Shown: positions 23,310 through 57,500 of the stretch, in pieces
How the letters are laid out: each line of letters begins with the position of its first letter
Position numbering within the stretch: the stretch's first letter is position 1
NCBI RefSeq assembly: GCF_964340395.1
Contig: NC_135553.1
Location: 24,660,449-24,724,448 of the forward strand
Origin: Glandiceps talaboti
Lineage: Eukaryota > Hemichordata > Enteropneusta > Spengelidae
Direction of reading: 5' to 3'
DNA length: 64,000 bases
Program-made: the position numbers and the translations under genes
The notes under the pieces: model-generated
What the model saw: only the letters and a program-made list of their open reading frames with translations
Database searches by the model: none
What the model was told of the DNA's origin: nothing

Positions 23310-23880
23310 AGCAAGCCTGCCGAGGTTTAAATGGAGGGGGGGGGGGGGGGGGGTTACCACTAACCAGGTCTGGTAGGGGTGTGTGGCCAATGCTGTCAAC
23401 CCCAGACCCCATTTTAGGCCAATTTTGACCCAAAACCAATATCCCATTTTAGGATCTTCAACTTTTTAGAAGACCCCATTATTTTAGACCAATGTTGAAT
23501 GCATGGTTGAACGATGAATGCAGTGTTGCACATGCACAGTTAATTAACATAACAATGCATTATGGGGCAATATTTAAGAATGTCAAACAAACATTTCAGG
23601 GGGTGTGCATGCTATCTCCTAGTCACCGATATGAAAATGTCAACCAGTGAATTAGCAGGGGAAAATTCCTGGACATTCCGAACTAGTCAAGAATGTATTA
23701 AGGAGTGCCTTCCATGACCCCATTTTAGACCAAACAAAATAAAAAAATTGTGCAAAGTGGACCCCATTTTAGACTCATTAGCTCTAAAAAGACTACCCAT
23801 TTTAGACCAAAGGGCAAAAAATATTATTATTATTACATATACCCAATAGGCGGGCGTACCCCCCCCCCCCCCCCCTTTTA
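23310..23880 (+). repeat. CCCATTTTAG dispersed repeat, copy 1
   Basis: The decamer CCCATTTTAG (or close variants) recurs about seven times, embedded in unique spacers, and the segment ends in CCAATAGGCGGGCGTACC and poly-C. A second copy in the opposite orientation lies at about 59470-59855. A G homopolymer at about 23335-23353 has expanded near the start. Confidence 0.75.
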
Positions 23881-25017
23881 AACTATAACAATGCTATTAA
23901 ACTCTGCCAAAGTATGCCAAGTTTAAACAAGGCAGTTTTTATAGTCTACCATATATTGTATAACAGTGCTAACTCTGCCAAAGTATGAAACATTTACCTG
24001 TAAAATATCTGACGTTATATCATGCACAAGTCAAGTTATTGTCTTCAAACAAAAATATGGATTATATACCCTAGTCTTTCTATGTCATGACAACCCATGT
24101 CTACATCACTGGTGGTTCTGCTATGTTTGAAATATTAGTCAAAACATTCCAAATCACCATTAGTTACCCTCGTATTTCATAAATTAAGCTTGAGGAGGTA
24201 CAACTATACTCATTAAAATACTTGTGACCTAAGGGACCTTATCACTACTCATCTAGTGATTAGTAGTGACATGACCCCATAGCTCACTTATATTTTCCTT
24301 GGCTGAACAAAGAAATATATTGGGGGAATATTGTCTAAATGTCTGGTCAGCATTGCAACCTATCACTTAATGTTCTGGTTCTTCTCAACAAGTTAAACTG
24401 GAAACTAACTAGCAGCTGGTCTGACTTGGAAGTTAATTTTGACTATCAAATTATTCATAAGCTGTCACTACATCAGGAGCAGCTGATAGCTAGTGTATTT
24501 GGTATTCACTAATACATGACTGGCTACTCAGAACCTGATCCAAATGGCAGAATTACATCAATACAGCTTTTATTGAAAAATAATAGAGATGATCCATTTG
24601 TAACCATGTACATTGCATACAGGATATGGTATGAAATAATAATGGTCGAATACATACTTGTAACCATATGGACCATTAGCTTGAGTACCAACTAAGCAGT
24701 GAAAACCACCTTTACCTTGTTTACGTGATACAAATGGACAGTTTTGGTGACCTGAAGGAATTCAATGTTGATCTACTAAACATCCATGGTTAAATTTGCT
24801 TAAATTAGTATGTCAGCTAGGTATGATTGTCTTGCCAGGCTCTTTACAATTTTTGGAATTTGCCAAGACATCAATTTATCAATTCAAATTATTTTGACAA
24901 TGAGTTAGCCTGCCCGTCTGCATTTATTTAGTTATTTATTTACTTATTAGTTGTGTGTATGTGTACATATGTCTGTCTGTCTGCATGTACGTACTTACAT
25001 GTATGTTTGTGTTTATT

Positions 25018-25066
25018 TATGTATGTATGTATGTATGTATGTATGTATGTATGTATGTATGTACTG
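25018..25066. repeat. ATGT tetranucleotide tract
   Basis: About 11 tandem ATGT units preceded by related degenerate sequence. Overlapping open frames rich in Tyr, Val, Cys and Met come from it. Confidence 0.9.
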
Positions 25067-25694
25067 TACTGTACAAAGTTTGCTTCATTCATTCATTCAT
25101 TCATTATCATAATTGTACAGAGAGAAATTACCAGAAGCAGTGCAATAATCTTAACAACTTCAATTTAATTGTACTCAATTCTGTGAAAATAGTTGATAAC
25201 TACATAATGCAAGGAGGTTTGTAGTAGTGACACATTATACAGCATTTTAAGTTTCTGTCAATAACAAAACAATTACATTTTCATTGGAAGCACATGTACC
25301 ATTATTGGGATTCCACTAATAAAGTACTTACTCCAAAGACAGTTAGATAGATGAAGAATTAGAAGAGAGAAAAGAACACTTTTTTTGAAATAACAAAGAA
25401 AAATGTAAACATCGTAAGTCATACACAGTTATGAAATACCTACACTTGACAGCTTGGGGACAACTGATCATCTTGGAACATTCCTTAATGTTGAGGTGAA
25501 GCAATGCACGATATATTAAAGTGTCTCATTTTTTTTTTCTTACAGCACACGAATGGACACAGCAATACTCTCTATAAGCTGTATGAACGTCACAGTGCAA
25601 GGTGTACGAATATAAAACGTTAGTGCAATTTACTCAAACACTACTTCTTAGAAACTTAACAATAAACATTTTGCAGGGTACACAGTGCAAAAGT

Positions 25695-25700
25695 TTTATT
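25695..25700 (-). terminator. Candidate PRKAR1 poly(A) signal
   Basis: The minus strand reads AATAAA here, about 515 nt past the PRKAR1 stop codon. Other hexamers occur in this AT-rich DNA, so this is only one possible 3' end. Confidence 0.3.
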
Positions 25701-26214
25701 AAATTCTTTATGGGTATACAGTATTTGTTTTCCCCCAATGTGTGCTGTTTTTTTCACAGAGTTGATGGCAATGCTCAAATTGGCACCAATAAAGTCTAAT
25801 ATGTCACTTGTGATACAGTCATGCGTTTTAAAAATTACAATACTACACACTCTTTTTTTTTCAGAACAGATAAAATATATCCTATTCTAATTTCATTATA
25901 ATCAGATGCTGGCTTTTGATAACAACTCCATCAACAAGACATCTGTTCAGAAGTATAGGGTCTTGTTTCTGTCTGGGCCTCCAGTCCCCATCTCCCCCCC
26001 CCCCCCCCCCCCCCCCCCCTCACTGTGATGGTACGAGAGGATCCACAGTTCAATTGCACTGAAATGTGCATGGTAACTTTAATACCAAACACTAATGAAT
26101 GCACAATCTATATTTAACAGTCGACTGTCTTTCTTTCTTTCTTTTTTTTTGGTGATTTTCTGTGTTTCTTTTGAAGTTTAATCCGTATTAATACTGACAT
26201 TACAACCAGTTCAT

Positions 26215-47482
<21,268 letters not shown>

Positions 47483-47620
47483 GTTGATAGTTTAGGGATC
47501 GAACCGTACTACACCTCTACTATTTCTTGTAACATTCCACACTGAGTGACGATTTTTGAAAGGCGGTCGTTGATTGGTTAAAGGTTTTGGGGTCTCGTCG
47601 TCAATATACATTCATTTAGC
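47483..47620 (-). promoter_or_regulatory. PRKAR1 proximal upstream region with CCAAT box and TGACG half-site
   Basis: On the minus strand a CCAAT box lies at 47573-47577, about 90 nt upstream of the ATG. A TGACG sequence (half of a cAMP response element) is at 47547-47551. No TATA box is seen. If functional, the half-site could let cAMP signalling adjust its own regulator, but single half-sites are frequent by chance. Confidence 0.35.
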
Positions 47621-48938
47621 GCTGTTTGCACCAAAATGATTGTAATTTCTCTTGAAAGGGGTATACTTTGTAGACACATATGAAAGAAAGTATAAATTTG
47701 TATTTTAACTGTCAAATAAACAAAAATGCGCCACTTCATTTACTATTACAATAACGAATTGAACTTGGCCACATATATTATACTAATGAGGTGCTTGTTC
47801 ACCTAAACATAGTGCGCAAGTAGTTCCAAACTCGGTCAGTCACAGTAGTAATAGGGAGTTACGGCTGCCGTAATTTGTACACATTTAGTGTCTTAATTAA
47901 AGTACAATATATCAAATACAAGACTTTGATTTCAGTATATTTTCTTCTACAATTATTCGCAGAAAGCATCAAAATTATGTAAAATTTACTATGAAAACCC
48001 TCGCTGCAATTATTTTGGTAAGCTACCAATCAGATAGGCTGATGACGTCAATTGGCCTCGTTTTCGATCTGAAGGTTGGAGTAACACATTTATGCAAATG
48101 TATTATAATGTTTATTCACTCACACTTTTTTACAAAGTGACTCAGTGTATAACTGCTTGCAGTGAGTGGTGCTATGCTATGGAAAAAAAGAAATAATCTT
48201 TATACTGACTGTGTTATCAACGTAATGAATATAAACGCCTTGTACAAAACGCATTAATTTGAGTCAATTGCTGTTATTGAAAACAACAAGAATCGAATAT
48301 ACGTGTAAAACCTAGGCTGTATTTCACATCCTGTAAATACTTCGTCACTGTACACATAGTAGCAGAGATATGTATCAATGCTGAGTCCCGTGCAGAGTAT
48401 GTGATTCTGTGATGAATTTTATTCCTTCTACTCATTTACATGGATTTGAATGATGAGAAATAAAATACGACTAGATACGAACGTCATATCGGCTGGCTAG
48501 TGGTAGTGCAATACATTGTTATTACTTTATTAATCAATGGCAGTCATTGACGAATAATTTCAATATTTGCCATGCATGTGTGCGGCCGCGGGTGTAGCAT
48601 AGTGTGTGAGTTGACAGACTGGACTATGGACCCGGTTACAAATAGTTTCTTCAAATCACTAATTTCCATTCAGTTGTCCTCAACTAGTTTGTTGTTTAAC
48701 TTTTAGGAAATACCATTTAGGCCCTATAGTTATAATACGTTTTCAGAGTCAAATAAAAGTTCGCCTATTATCGGACACGTTTAAAAGCCCCACATGACTG
48801 TCAAAAAATACCTAGTATATTCCGCAACTTTTTTATTTATTTAACGCTGATTAGTACGTAGGGGCCTACATCTGGTAGATGTGACTCACCTATCTATCTA
48901 TACCCCATCCCATTTCCACTCTGTCTGTATGTGTGTGC

Positions 48939-49078
<140 letters not shown>

Positions 49079-51965
49079 ATTCACAGCGAAAACAATTCTT
49101 CACATGCACTGTATACACACAGTAGAGTCTTGGATAGTCTAGGCCTGGAAAACAACAATCTATGAAATATTACACGCCCCTATTGCCGGGAGGGTGTGTT
49201 TGGTGGGAGATTATTTTGAAAAACAAAATTTGATGTAGGTCATTGCACTTTTGGCAGCGTGAGAAGAGTGAGATTTTGTAATTGCTACTGTATATAGCTT
49301 TTTTTTCTTTCTTTTTTCTTTTTTATCACAGGGACAATATAATGCAGTATGCATTAATCAGTATTTGGTGCTTTGAAACGGTTCCCCCAAATTTACAAAG
49401 ATTTCGTACCACAGGTACAAAACATCACGGTCTATATTGCTGAGAAGGTCATCATCAGTAAACGGACTATTTATGCATAATGTGGATTGAAAAAAGTTAA
49501 ATAAAACTGGTGTAATTAGTCACTTGTGGATAAGCGTTGCCTTCTGAAAAATCCCCAAGAATATTCCATCATACCAAGGCTGCGGTGGGCCGGTGGGGGG
49601 GGGGGGGGGTGTGTGTGAAAATTCTGATGTCTGGAAAGGGGGCGGCACGAACTATTTTGCTCATGATTTCAACCAAATGAAACCCCAGGAGTAGTTGTTC
49701 ACCGAGTATATATGAAATTTCTTGCGACTCCGGGTATATTCAAGAACTCTAGCTATGGCTTTCGATAATGTGTATAGTTTTAAATTGTATGCCACTAAAA
49801 TGGCCTCCTACATGTCCTTATGTATTTTAAGTGCTCATTTTGAAAGGGGGAAACCCCCTCTGACACCCTCGCCACTAGCTATCATCAGAGATGTTGTTTC
49901 TGCCCAAAATCAAGATGGAAAGAGAAAACCCTGCAGATTAAAATATCTCCAAGTAAAGGGTTACATCCCCTTTTAGCAAGTCTACATCTATTTGTAAAGA
50001 GATATCTCTTATTGTTGTATGCACGGAAGCTGTATAAGTGATTTCCACTTTAGTGTACCATACAATTCATACAAATATGTATATCTCTAGAATGAGGGAA
50101 GTGTGTGTGTGTGTGGGGGGGGGGTACTATATAATTACATATATTAAAATATGTGTAGGGGGCTACGAATAATTTTGGGTTAATTGGCGGGGGCATGAAT
50201 TTTTTTGAGAGCGTGAAGGGGCTGCGAAAAAAAAACATTTGACCAAAATATTTAACACCCCCCCCCCACCGCGCCCTAAATTCTAATCAGAGCCCAAGTA
50301 CATGGATATGTGCTGCGACTTGGAGTACGGACAACGTCTTCTTCAGCAATACACGTCCTTATGGACAGCTATAGGCATTGTTTATGATGTGTGTGTGTGT
50401 GGGGGGGGGGGGCACTTGTATCATAGACTCTACACGAAAGGGTCTATAGTATATATGGTTATCAGAGTTTATTGAGGGGGTTATATATAGACAAACATTT
50501 AAAGGTGTGGTTTCAAGTTTTGCCTTTAATTTTAGATACTAGTAGTATATGTCGAACGTACGTAAGTACCTATAAAAAGCTCAGCAAACTCCAGGTGAGC
50601 AAACAATGGTAAACGCATGATTTGTAAGTGTATGTTATAAATATATGATATAATTTGTTTTATCATTTTAAATAGTTCACTACATAACCATGTCATGCTC
50701 GAATGGTCGGACAAGATCACAAACTTCAAGTGGGTATGTCTGCGTTAGCCCTATACTAAGCTGTGATCTCAACAGATCTAGCGTCCATACATATGTCAAG
50801 CACGTACGCCCTCAACGGCTACGTTTGATGAATTCACACGACAAAGACGTCCTCTGGATATATATACGCTACGCACGGAGAGAAGTCGTATTGAAACCCC
50901 ATAGCGTATATATCCAGAACTACCTAGGTCCGTCCTTTCCGAAAATAAGTTCAATTCTGCAACCCCCTGAGCAGAAATATTCTAATAATACTAGTATATG
51001 CCATGTGATAATAAAGTGACGTGTGAATTTATAAAGCTAAGAAAGGTGTTTGAAATTAATAAATCATCGTCAAGCTTCTTACTATCGATTACTAACTTGG
51101 GTCTCCATCCCATCGTTTTATCATGCATAGTGTACCACACTCGACTTTTGTCTAATATTTGTTGTCAAATTGATTTTACGTCCGTACCCTCAGTTAACAC
51201 TCAGTCTGTTAAGTTTCTTCGCACCCTTTTATCTTTTTGTGTGTAAATGAACCTTTTATAATTTTGGGAATTATAGTGTTGGTGTAAAACAAAGTACCAT
51301 TTCAGTGGGCTTTCATCCAATCACGAATGTAGTTTTAAAACAGAGGGAGAGCGCCCTCTATTCATCTCACGTGCACAGACCATTAATCGATTATTGTACA
51401 TGATTGTGTTGTAATACATATTAAACATGTTAAACTAGCAGTATGAGCCGTGTGCCAAAGTACGTAACGATTCTATCACTTTACTGTGCTTTAAAGAACA
51501 TAAAAAACTAAGCTATGTATGAATTGTATATCGTCAATAATCCGTTCATATTTTCAAACACCATTCTTTGTATTTCACCGTCAACTCCTTGACTTTATTT
51601 CCTGCAGTAAGGCTACTATACATGGAATACTGATAAACGCAATATACCTGTACAGTTTACCTTGGCAGCACGGATTCTTCAGTAGTAGAGGTTTATCTGT
51701 TATTGTGACTTGCAACGCATAGAATTGCCCCGCCTAATGTTAATTAGACTCCTAAAGATATATAGGCAACAAGCTTCAAGTGCTAGTGTCTTGACACTTC
51801 ACAATGTGTATAAAACAGTCAGACTTCTTTTATGTATATCTATAATACCGGTCCAAAATTAGGAGATAATAATCTGTAACACTCTCAAATGGCAGTTCCA
51901 TAGGTGATCTCTATGATGAACTCTGTGAGTGTGGTGCATGACTGACATAATGAGCATCACCTTAA

Positions 51966-52422
51966 AGGGGAACACAACTCCAGGAAATACAGACATTTTC
52001 TTTAAGTATGGGTTCTGGAGAGTCATTTCATGATTTTACAGCACCTTCAATTACTTGCGATTTCAGAGAAACATCAAGTTGATCTTGAGCCTTTATAGGG
52101 TATCTTTGTTGTGGGCTAGTGCATCATGGGAGTTAGCAGAAATAATGTATTCAAGTTGGAAACTGAATATTCACGAGTCTGGAGTGCCTAAACCCTAAGT
52201 GTAAAACAGCTCTCATGAATATTCAGTGTTCAATTTGAATACATTATTTCTGCTGACTCCCATGGTGCAATAGGTCATAGCAAAGATACCCTAAAAAGAC
52301 AAAATCAACTAGATGTTTTTTCTGAAATTGCAAGTAATTATAGGTGATGTAAAATCTTGAAATGGCTTACCAGAACCCATATTTTATAAAAATGACTTAA
52401 TTTCCTGGTGTGGCGTTCCCCT
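51966..52422. mobile_element. Fold-back MITE flanked by TTAA
   Basis: The 457-bp element begins AGGGGAACACAACTCCAGGA and ends with the near reverse complement TCCTGGTGTGGCGTTCCCCT. It is imperfectly palindromic along most of its length. TTAA lies directly outside both ends (51962-51965 and 52423-52426). A TTAA duplication is characteristic of piggyBac-type transposition, although the terminal bases are not the usual piggyBac CCY, so the assignment is tentative. Confidence 0.75.
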
Positions 52423-52679
52423 TTAAACCTATCCCTATTTATATACAGATTAGGCCTTTAATGTAAATAGACTATAAGACAGGATGTTGATGAGGTAACT
52501 ATGTATAGCCATATCCTCTCCCATTGTACATTTCATTTGTTCTTTATTCTCTATTTATTCATGTGTTCATCTATTGTTTGATTTCTCTATTGTCGGTCAT
52601 TATTTGGGGAACAAGTTTAAACATTTGTGTCAACCTGACAATGTAATGATGGCAGGAACAATAGATCATTTTTATATAA

Positions 52680-54390
52680 CATACTTTATTTAGAACACCG
52701 TTCATATTGTGATTGATATACAGATACAATCTCAAGATCGGGTTTCAAATACATTCAAGGCTTTCTGAAGCCACACTATCTTCCATTTTAATGAAAACAC
52801 AGACAATCTATGGTGTTGAATTATCATCAAGTTCTGGATACAATATATTTACACTACACATGATTTGTTTGTGCTAAGTTTACATGCATATTACTCTGTA
52901 TGATACGCTGAGTCAGTGTGTTCTCACACACTGTCCGACCTCTTACAGAATGACCTTTAGATAATCTGCAATAATGACAAGATAATCACATTTCAAGTGT
53001 TCTCAGAGCTGAACATATTAATCTAAATTCACATCATTCATTCGCCATAATTAAATTAATTTGAAATACATGTGTAAAAATAGCACTGAACACATACATA
53101 CACCCTGTAAGTTTTATCTTATATTAAACCAAATACATTTTCTCATCTTAAATACCCAAAATAACCTTCAAAAAGAGAGTACACTAGGAAATGTTGGGAA
53201 AGTCAGACAGCAGATATCAAACTAAGCATGTAATACTTTGAGTATTATCATGACCCTGTCAACATGAAAGACTTGAGGGCGATATAGTCATGGAAATGAT
53301 TCTAAGATTTGACTGTGATAAAGCCATGGACATGATTCTGCTGTAAACCCAAATACTAATAACACAAGAGAAAGCAAAAAAAAAAAAAAAAATCCTAGAA
53401 ATCAGTGAATGTCTTTAGATCTTGGAGGTCTAAGTTTACCATTATCACTAAAGGGATCATCATATGCAAAAGAGCATTACAAATACCAACAGTTGTATAT
53501 CCTGTCCCCTTCAAGATCTATGCTCTGAATAAATGTCAAATGAGTGAATATTGACTAACATAAAGCCTTTTATAACCTATATAATATAAATTTTCACACA
53601 CAAAAATATAACAAGCCCCAACAGAAACAGGACTGAAAAAAAAAGTTGATCATATCCACGTAATAACTCTCCAAATGGCATACACCATACAAGTTACAAT
53701 TTTACTAGCAAAATGTATTATTTATCACAAATGAATGAATACATAGCAAAGCCATGTTCACTACCAAAATTGCTTGTATACTCTGGGCAAGGTAACAGTG
53801 CAAATTTCTAATGCCCACATATTTGAATCAATCAAAGTAAATTTATCAAGAAAATGGAATGGAAAGTTTGCGATGAAAAAAAATGTGCTCCATAATATTT
53901 CCCATTGGCAAAAAATATAACAGAAAGACCTTTATTGATTAATGACTTATTAACAATAAAGTTGTAAGATGTCTGTGTACAAATGACAGTCTGAGAGACT
54001 CAATCCCATACCCAAATATTTTCTCTAACATTAAAGGCTGAAAACTTATACATTTTTTTTCAGATCAAGAAAGCTTATAAGAACATAGCCCAATATTCAA
54101 TTCAACCTGAAATACGATTATCCAGTGATGTAAATGAGTAATCCAGTGTCTTTAGTATAGTTTTGAAATTCTGTAAGAGAACTGCACACTAGGAAAAAGA
54201 CGGAAATTTTTTTTCAAATGGTTACCTGTTCTTGAAACTTGAGCAGACATTACCTTTCAAAACTAATGATTTCTATACACATAGTATAATGGTCATTAGT
54301 TAGTCTGACAACAGAAAATGATAACTGAAAATCACATTTAATGAATTCAGCCAATGATGTTATCAGTATTACTGACTGTATTAATTGTGG
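52680..54390 (-). other. Probable SHMT 3' UTR and downstream DNA
   Basis: AT-rich sequence after the SHMT stop with no gene of its own. Minus-strand AATAAA hexamers lie at 53931-53936 and 52685-52690. The first would give a 3' UTR of about 0.45 kb and the second about 1.7 kb. Confidence 0.4.
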
Positions 54391-54560
54391 TTAGTTTGGC
54401 AAAGATTCTCCCGGCAGAGGGAACTGGGCGGCAAATTCTTCGACTTCTTCGCGGAGGATTCTAAGCCTGTCAGCAAAGTTTGGGTCATTGTAGAGAGTGT
54501 TCTTAAAGTCTTTCAGTGCTGGACCAGACACAGATTTGATCTCCTGGGTCAATTGTAGTC
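54391..54560 (-). CDS. SHMT: SHMT exon 7 (terminal)
   Basis: Codes residues 437-492 and the TAA stop. This is the C-terminal helical region, [20 protein letters not shown] onward, ending PGESLPN. The acceptor is TTTCACAG|GA. Confidence 0.94.
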
Positions 54561-57500
54561 CTGTGAAAACAAACAATGGTTATGGTATGGTACAGTTCTA
54601 TAACAACTTGTCTGGGGAAAGAGTTAGTCTGTACAATGCTACATTGTATCATAAAAGTTTGACAGGGTGGAACAGCGTGATGTACCTTAGGGATGATTGG
54701 ACACAAGCTCAATACAAGCTCAACAAGCCAACTTTGTTCACGGGAGGAGAGGGGGGGGGGGGGGGTGTCTGGTATCAGTGTGGTTGCTGAACTTCATTTT
54801 CGCACTTTTAATGCATGCCTTCAAGGATAAAAGCTTTTGTCCTAAACGAACTATGTTTGTTTATTGAGCTTGTGTGATATTGTGTGATTGACCCTTACAG
54901 TCTAGGAGAGAGGACCCCTAAATTTGACATTTTTGATAACTAACCAGAAGGGGGGTTTTGCTATACAAAGATTTTACTTTGATGTTTGGTTGCACTTGAA
55001 ATTATTCTCTGAAGATGATTGAAGTGTGAACTTGTATCTCAATGCTTGGCACTTTCCTAGAGATCCTTTCTACAGAATCTACTCTTACAGAATCCAACCA
55101 TTTCCATCCCCATGAAATTCTGACCCTCTCAATCTCTAGAATCCCTTCCACTTTCCATCTCTAGAATTCTGATTATTAACAGCGCTATAGAATCCAAATT
55201 CTTTCAGCCTCTATAGAACTACGTCATCTCTATCTTTATGGAATTCCAATCATTATATCTTACCTCTATGAATATATTCCACAACTCTGACAAAGTGATG
55301 ATTTTTGAATTTCCTTGATGTTAAAGCAGGTGTACCCAAACGTAGACCACCTGGTCTGAGAGCACTTTTATCACCTGGGCAGGTGTTTTTGTTGCATGCT
55401 ATGGACACAGCTTCCAGTACCTTCTCAGCACGGTTGCCATCCAAACCAATGGGTCTCAAATCCAGCAAAACTAAATGATTGTCTGTACCTCCTACGTACG
55501 GAAAAAATAATACATTTTATTATAATGGTACAAATTTATTTGTATAAATACTAGATAAATCAAAGATAACAGGTCACAGTATAAACATTCTATGAGATAT
55601 CTGTTTACAAGATACACTGTGAACTGTGACCACTACAATATTAAAAACACTTTTCAGTGTATTGATCCATCATATGGTTTGAAGTTAGGCCTAGTAAAAA
55701 ATTGTGTGGTTCCGATTACGCTCAATTTTAGAATAAGTGGGGTAGGTAGATTTTTTTTTCATGTGTGAGTGTCTAGTTCAGGTAGTTATGTTTTCTGTTG
55801 TTTTCCATATAGTCTCTCTGTTAATGGTTTCTTCCCATCAGATGTACAGTGTGTCTTTTTAAGTTGATGTCAGTCTCTGCATCCACTATTTCTGGCAAGA
55901 CTTCACAATTTTATCCTTTTTTTCTTGAATATGTCCCCCCCAAAAAAGTGTACGGTCGGCGGTGAAAAACTAGGTGGGGGTCAGATAACCAGAACAACAC
56001 AAGTTTTTTTTATTAGGCCTTATGCAACTTTTACCCTGACATCACAATTTTCTTTAGCGGTGCTTCAAAACTTTCCATTTCAATGTGTGAAGTTCTTTAT
56101 CATATGTAGTAGTTAGCAGTATGTTCCTGAAAATATTAGATTTGCCAGGAAAAATTTGAAAAGGACATGATATCCACAACATCCATATATTTTATTTTGG
56201 CAATACATGGAAGGTCTTGGGGTTGGTGTTACAGTAGTAGTTGCTAAATAGCTTGCCATAGATAAGGCACTCTTGTCTGTGTATGTGTATATTTATCTTA
56301 CCTGTGGCTATGGTGTAACCTCTAGCAATAAGTTCATCACTCATTGTTCGGGCATTACTGATGACTTGCTCTTGGTATTTACGGAATGATGGCTGCTGTG
56401 CTTGCTTGAGAGCCACAGCCACACCTGCAGAGAAACCATAGTACAACTTGTCAAATGAATGTGACACCTGGAATTCTGGGTATTCTTGTTTTCAAGCTTG
56501 ATAATTATAGAATATATCTCAAAAGGCCGATGTCAAGCTTATTACACTTAGTAACAGATGTCATTGGAATATTGTGATACAAAAACGGAAGTGTTTCTTT
56601 GAGGTGGCAAGTAGGTACAATCTACTTCAATGACTTTGTTCTGAAGGTAGTTCAGAGGGGTTCCCACAAAATAGTCAGTGGCTGTCCAAATGAATGACAT
56701 CACTCATTTGATTGTTCTATTCTTACCTCCAATGGCATGGTTGTGTGGTCCTCCCTGTAAACCTGGGAATACAGCTGCATTGATCTTTTCCTCTAAGTCA
56801 TACATCACTTTCTGACCATTTGGCAGTGTCTTACGTACACCTGATAGAAAGTAAGAACACAACAAAACATACCTTTATTCAAAGGAAATGCCTATAATGA
56901 TTCAGCCACTGTAACAATCAAGGCTACTCTTATTATAATATAATTAGTTATGTTAACATACTATAATTAGTTATGTTAACATACTATAATTAGTTATGTT
57001 AACATACTATTGCAAAACGTTTGCCCTATACATGTCTGTTTAATGTACACATTCCTCTAAACACATGATTATACTTTTGTTTTCTCCACTTTATTCAGCG
57101 TATGCTTTTTGCATAAAAACTTCTCCATAATTTTTGGTACTCTGTAAGTAAATAAGCAAACTAACAAAGGTAGTAAAAGTATCTGACAACCATGGTTAGG
57201 TTGGAATGTTGCTCAAACATTTCATAGTGATATGTCTACACATGACTACAAATGAAAATCTGTACCTTTCTTGAAGAAGATCATTCCAGATCTTGGACCA
57301 CGTAGTGTCTTGTGAGTAGTAGTGGTTACAATATCGCAATGTTCAAAAGGACTTGGAATGACCTTGGCAGCCACTAATCCACTGATGTGGGCCATGTCAG
57401 CCATCAACAACGAACTGTTCTCATCACATATGGTACGCATCTTGGCATAATCAATATGACGAGAATAACAGCTCACACCTGGAACAGAAAAATAGCCAGC

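Larger units (their letters stand above)
18924..26214. other. Convergent intergenic region between fucosidase and PRKAR1
   Basis: About 7.3 kb with no supported gene. Its contents are a TIR element (19422-20097), a degenerate tandem around GAAGTACTGTGG (about 20345-20420), a GGTGGG tract (about 20817-20846), a third microsatellite-bearing element (21890-22245), the CCCATTTTAG dispersed repeat (about 23310-23880), an ATGT tract (25018-25066) and a poly-C run (25997-26019). The end next to PRKAR1 probably contains its 3' UTR. Confidence 0.7.
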
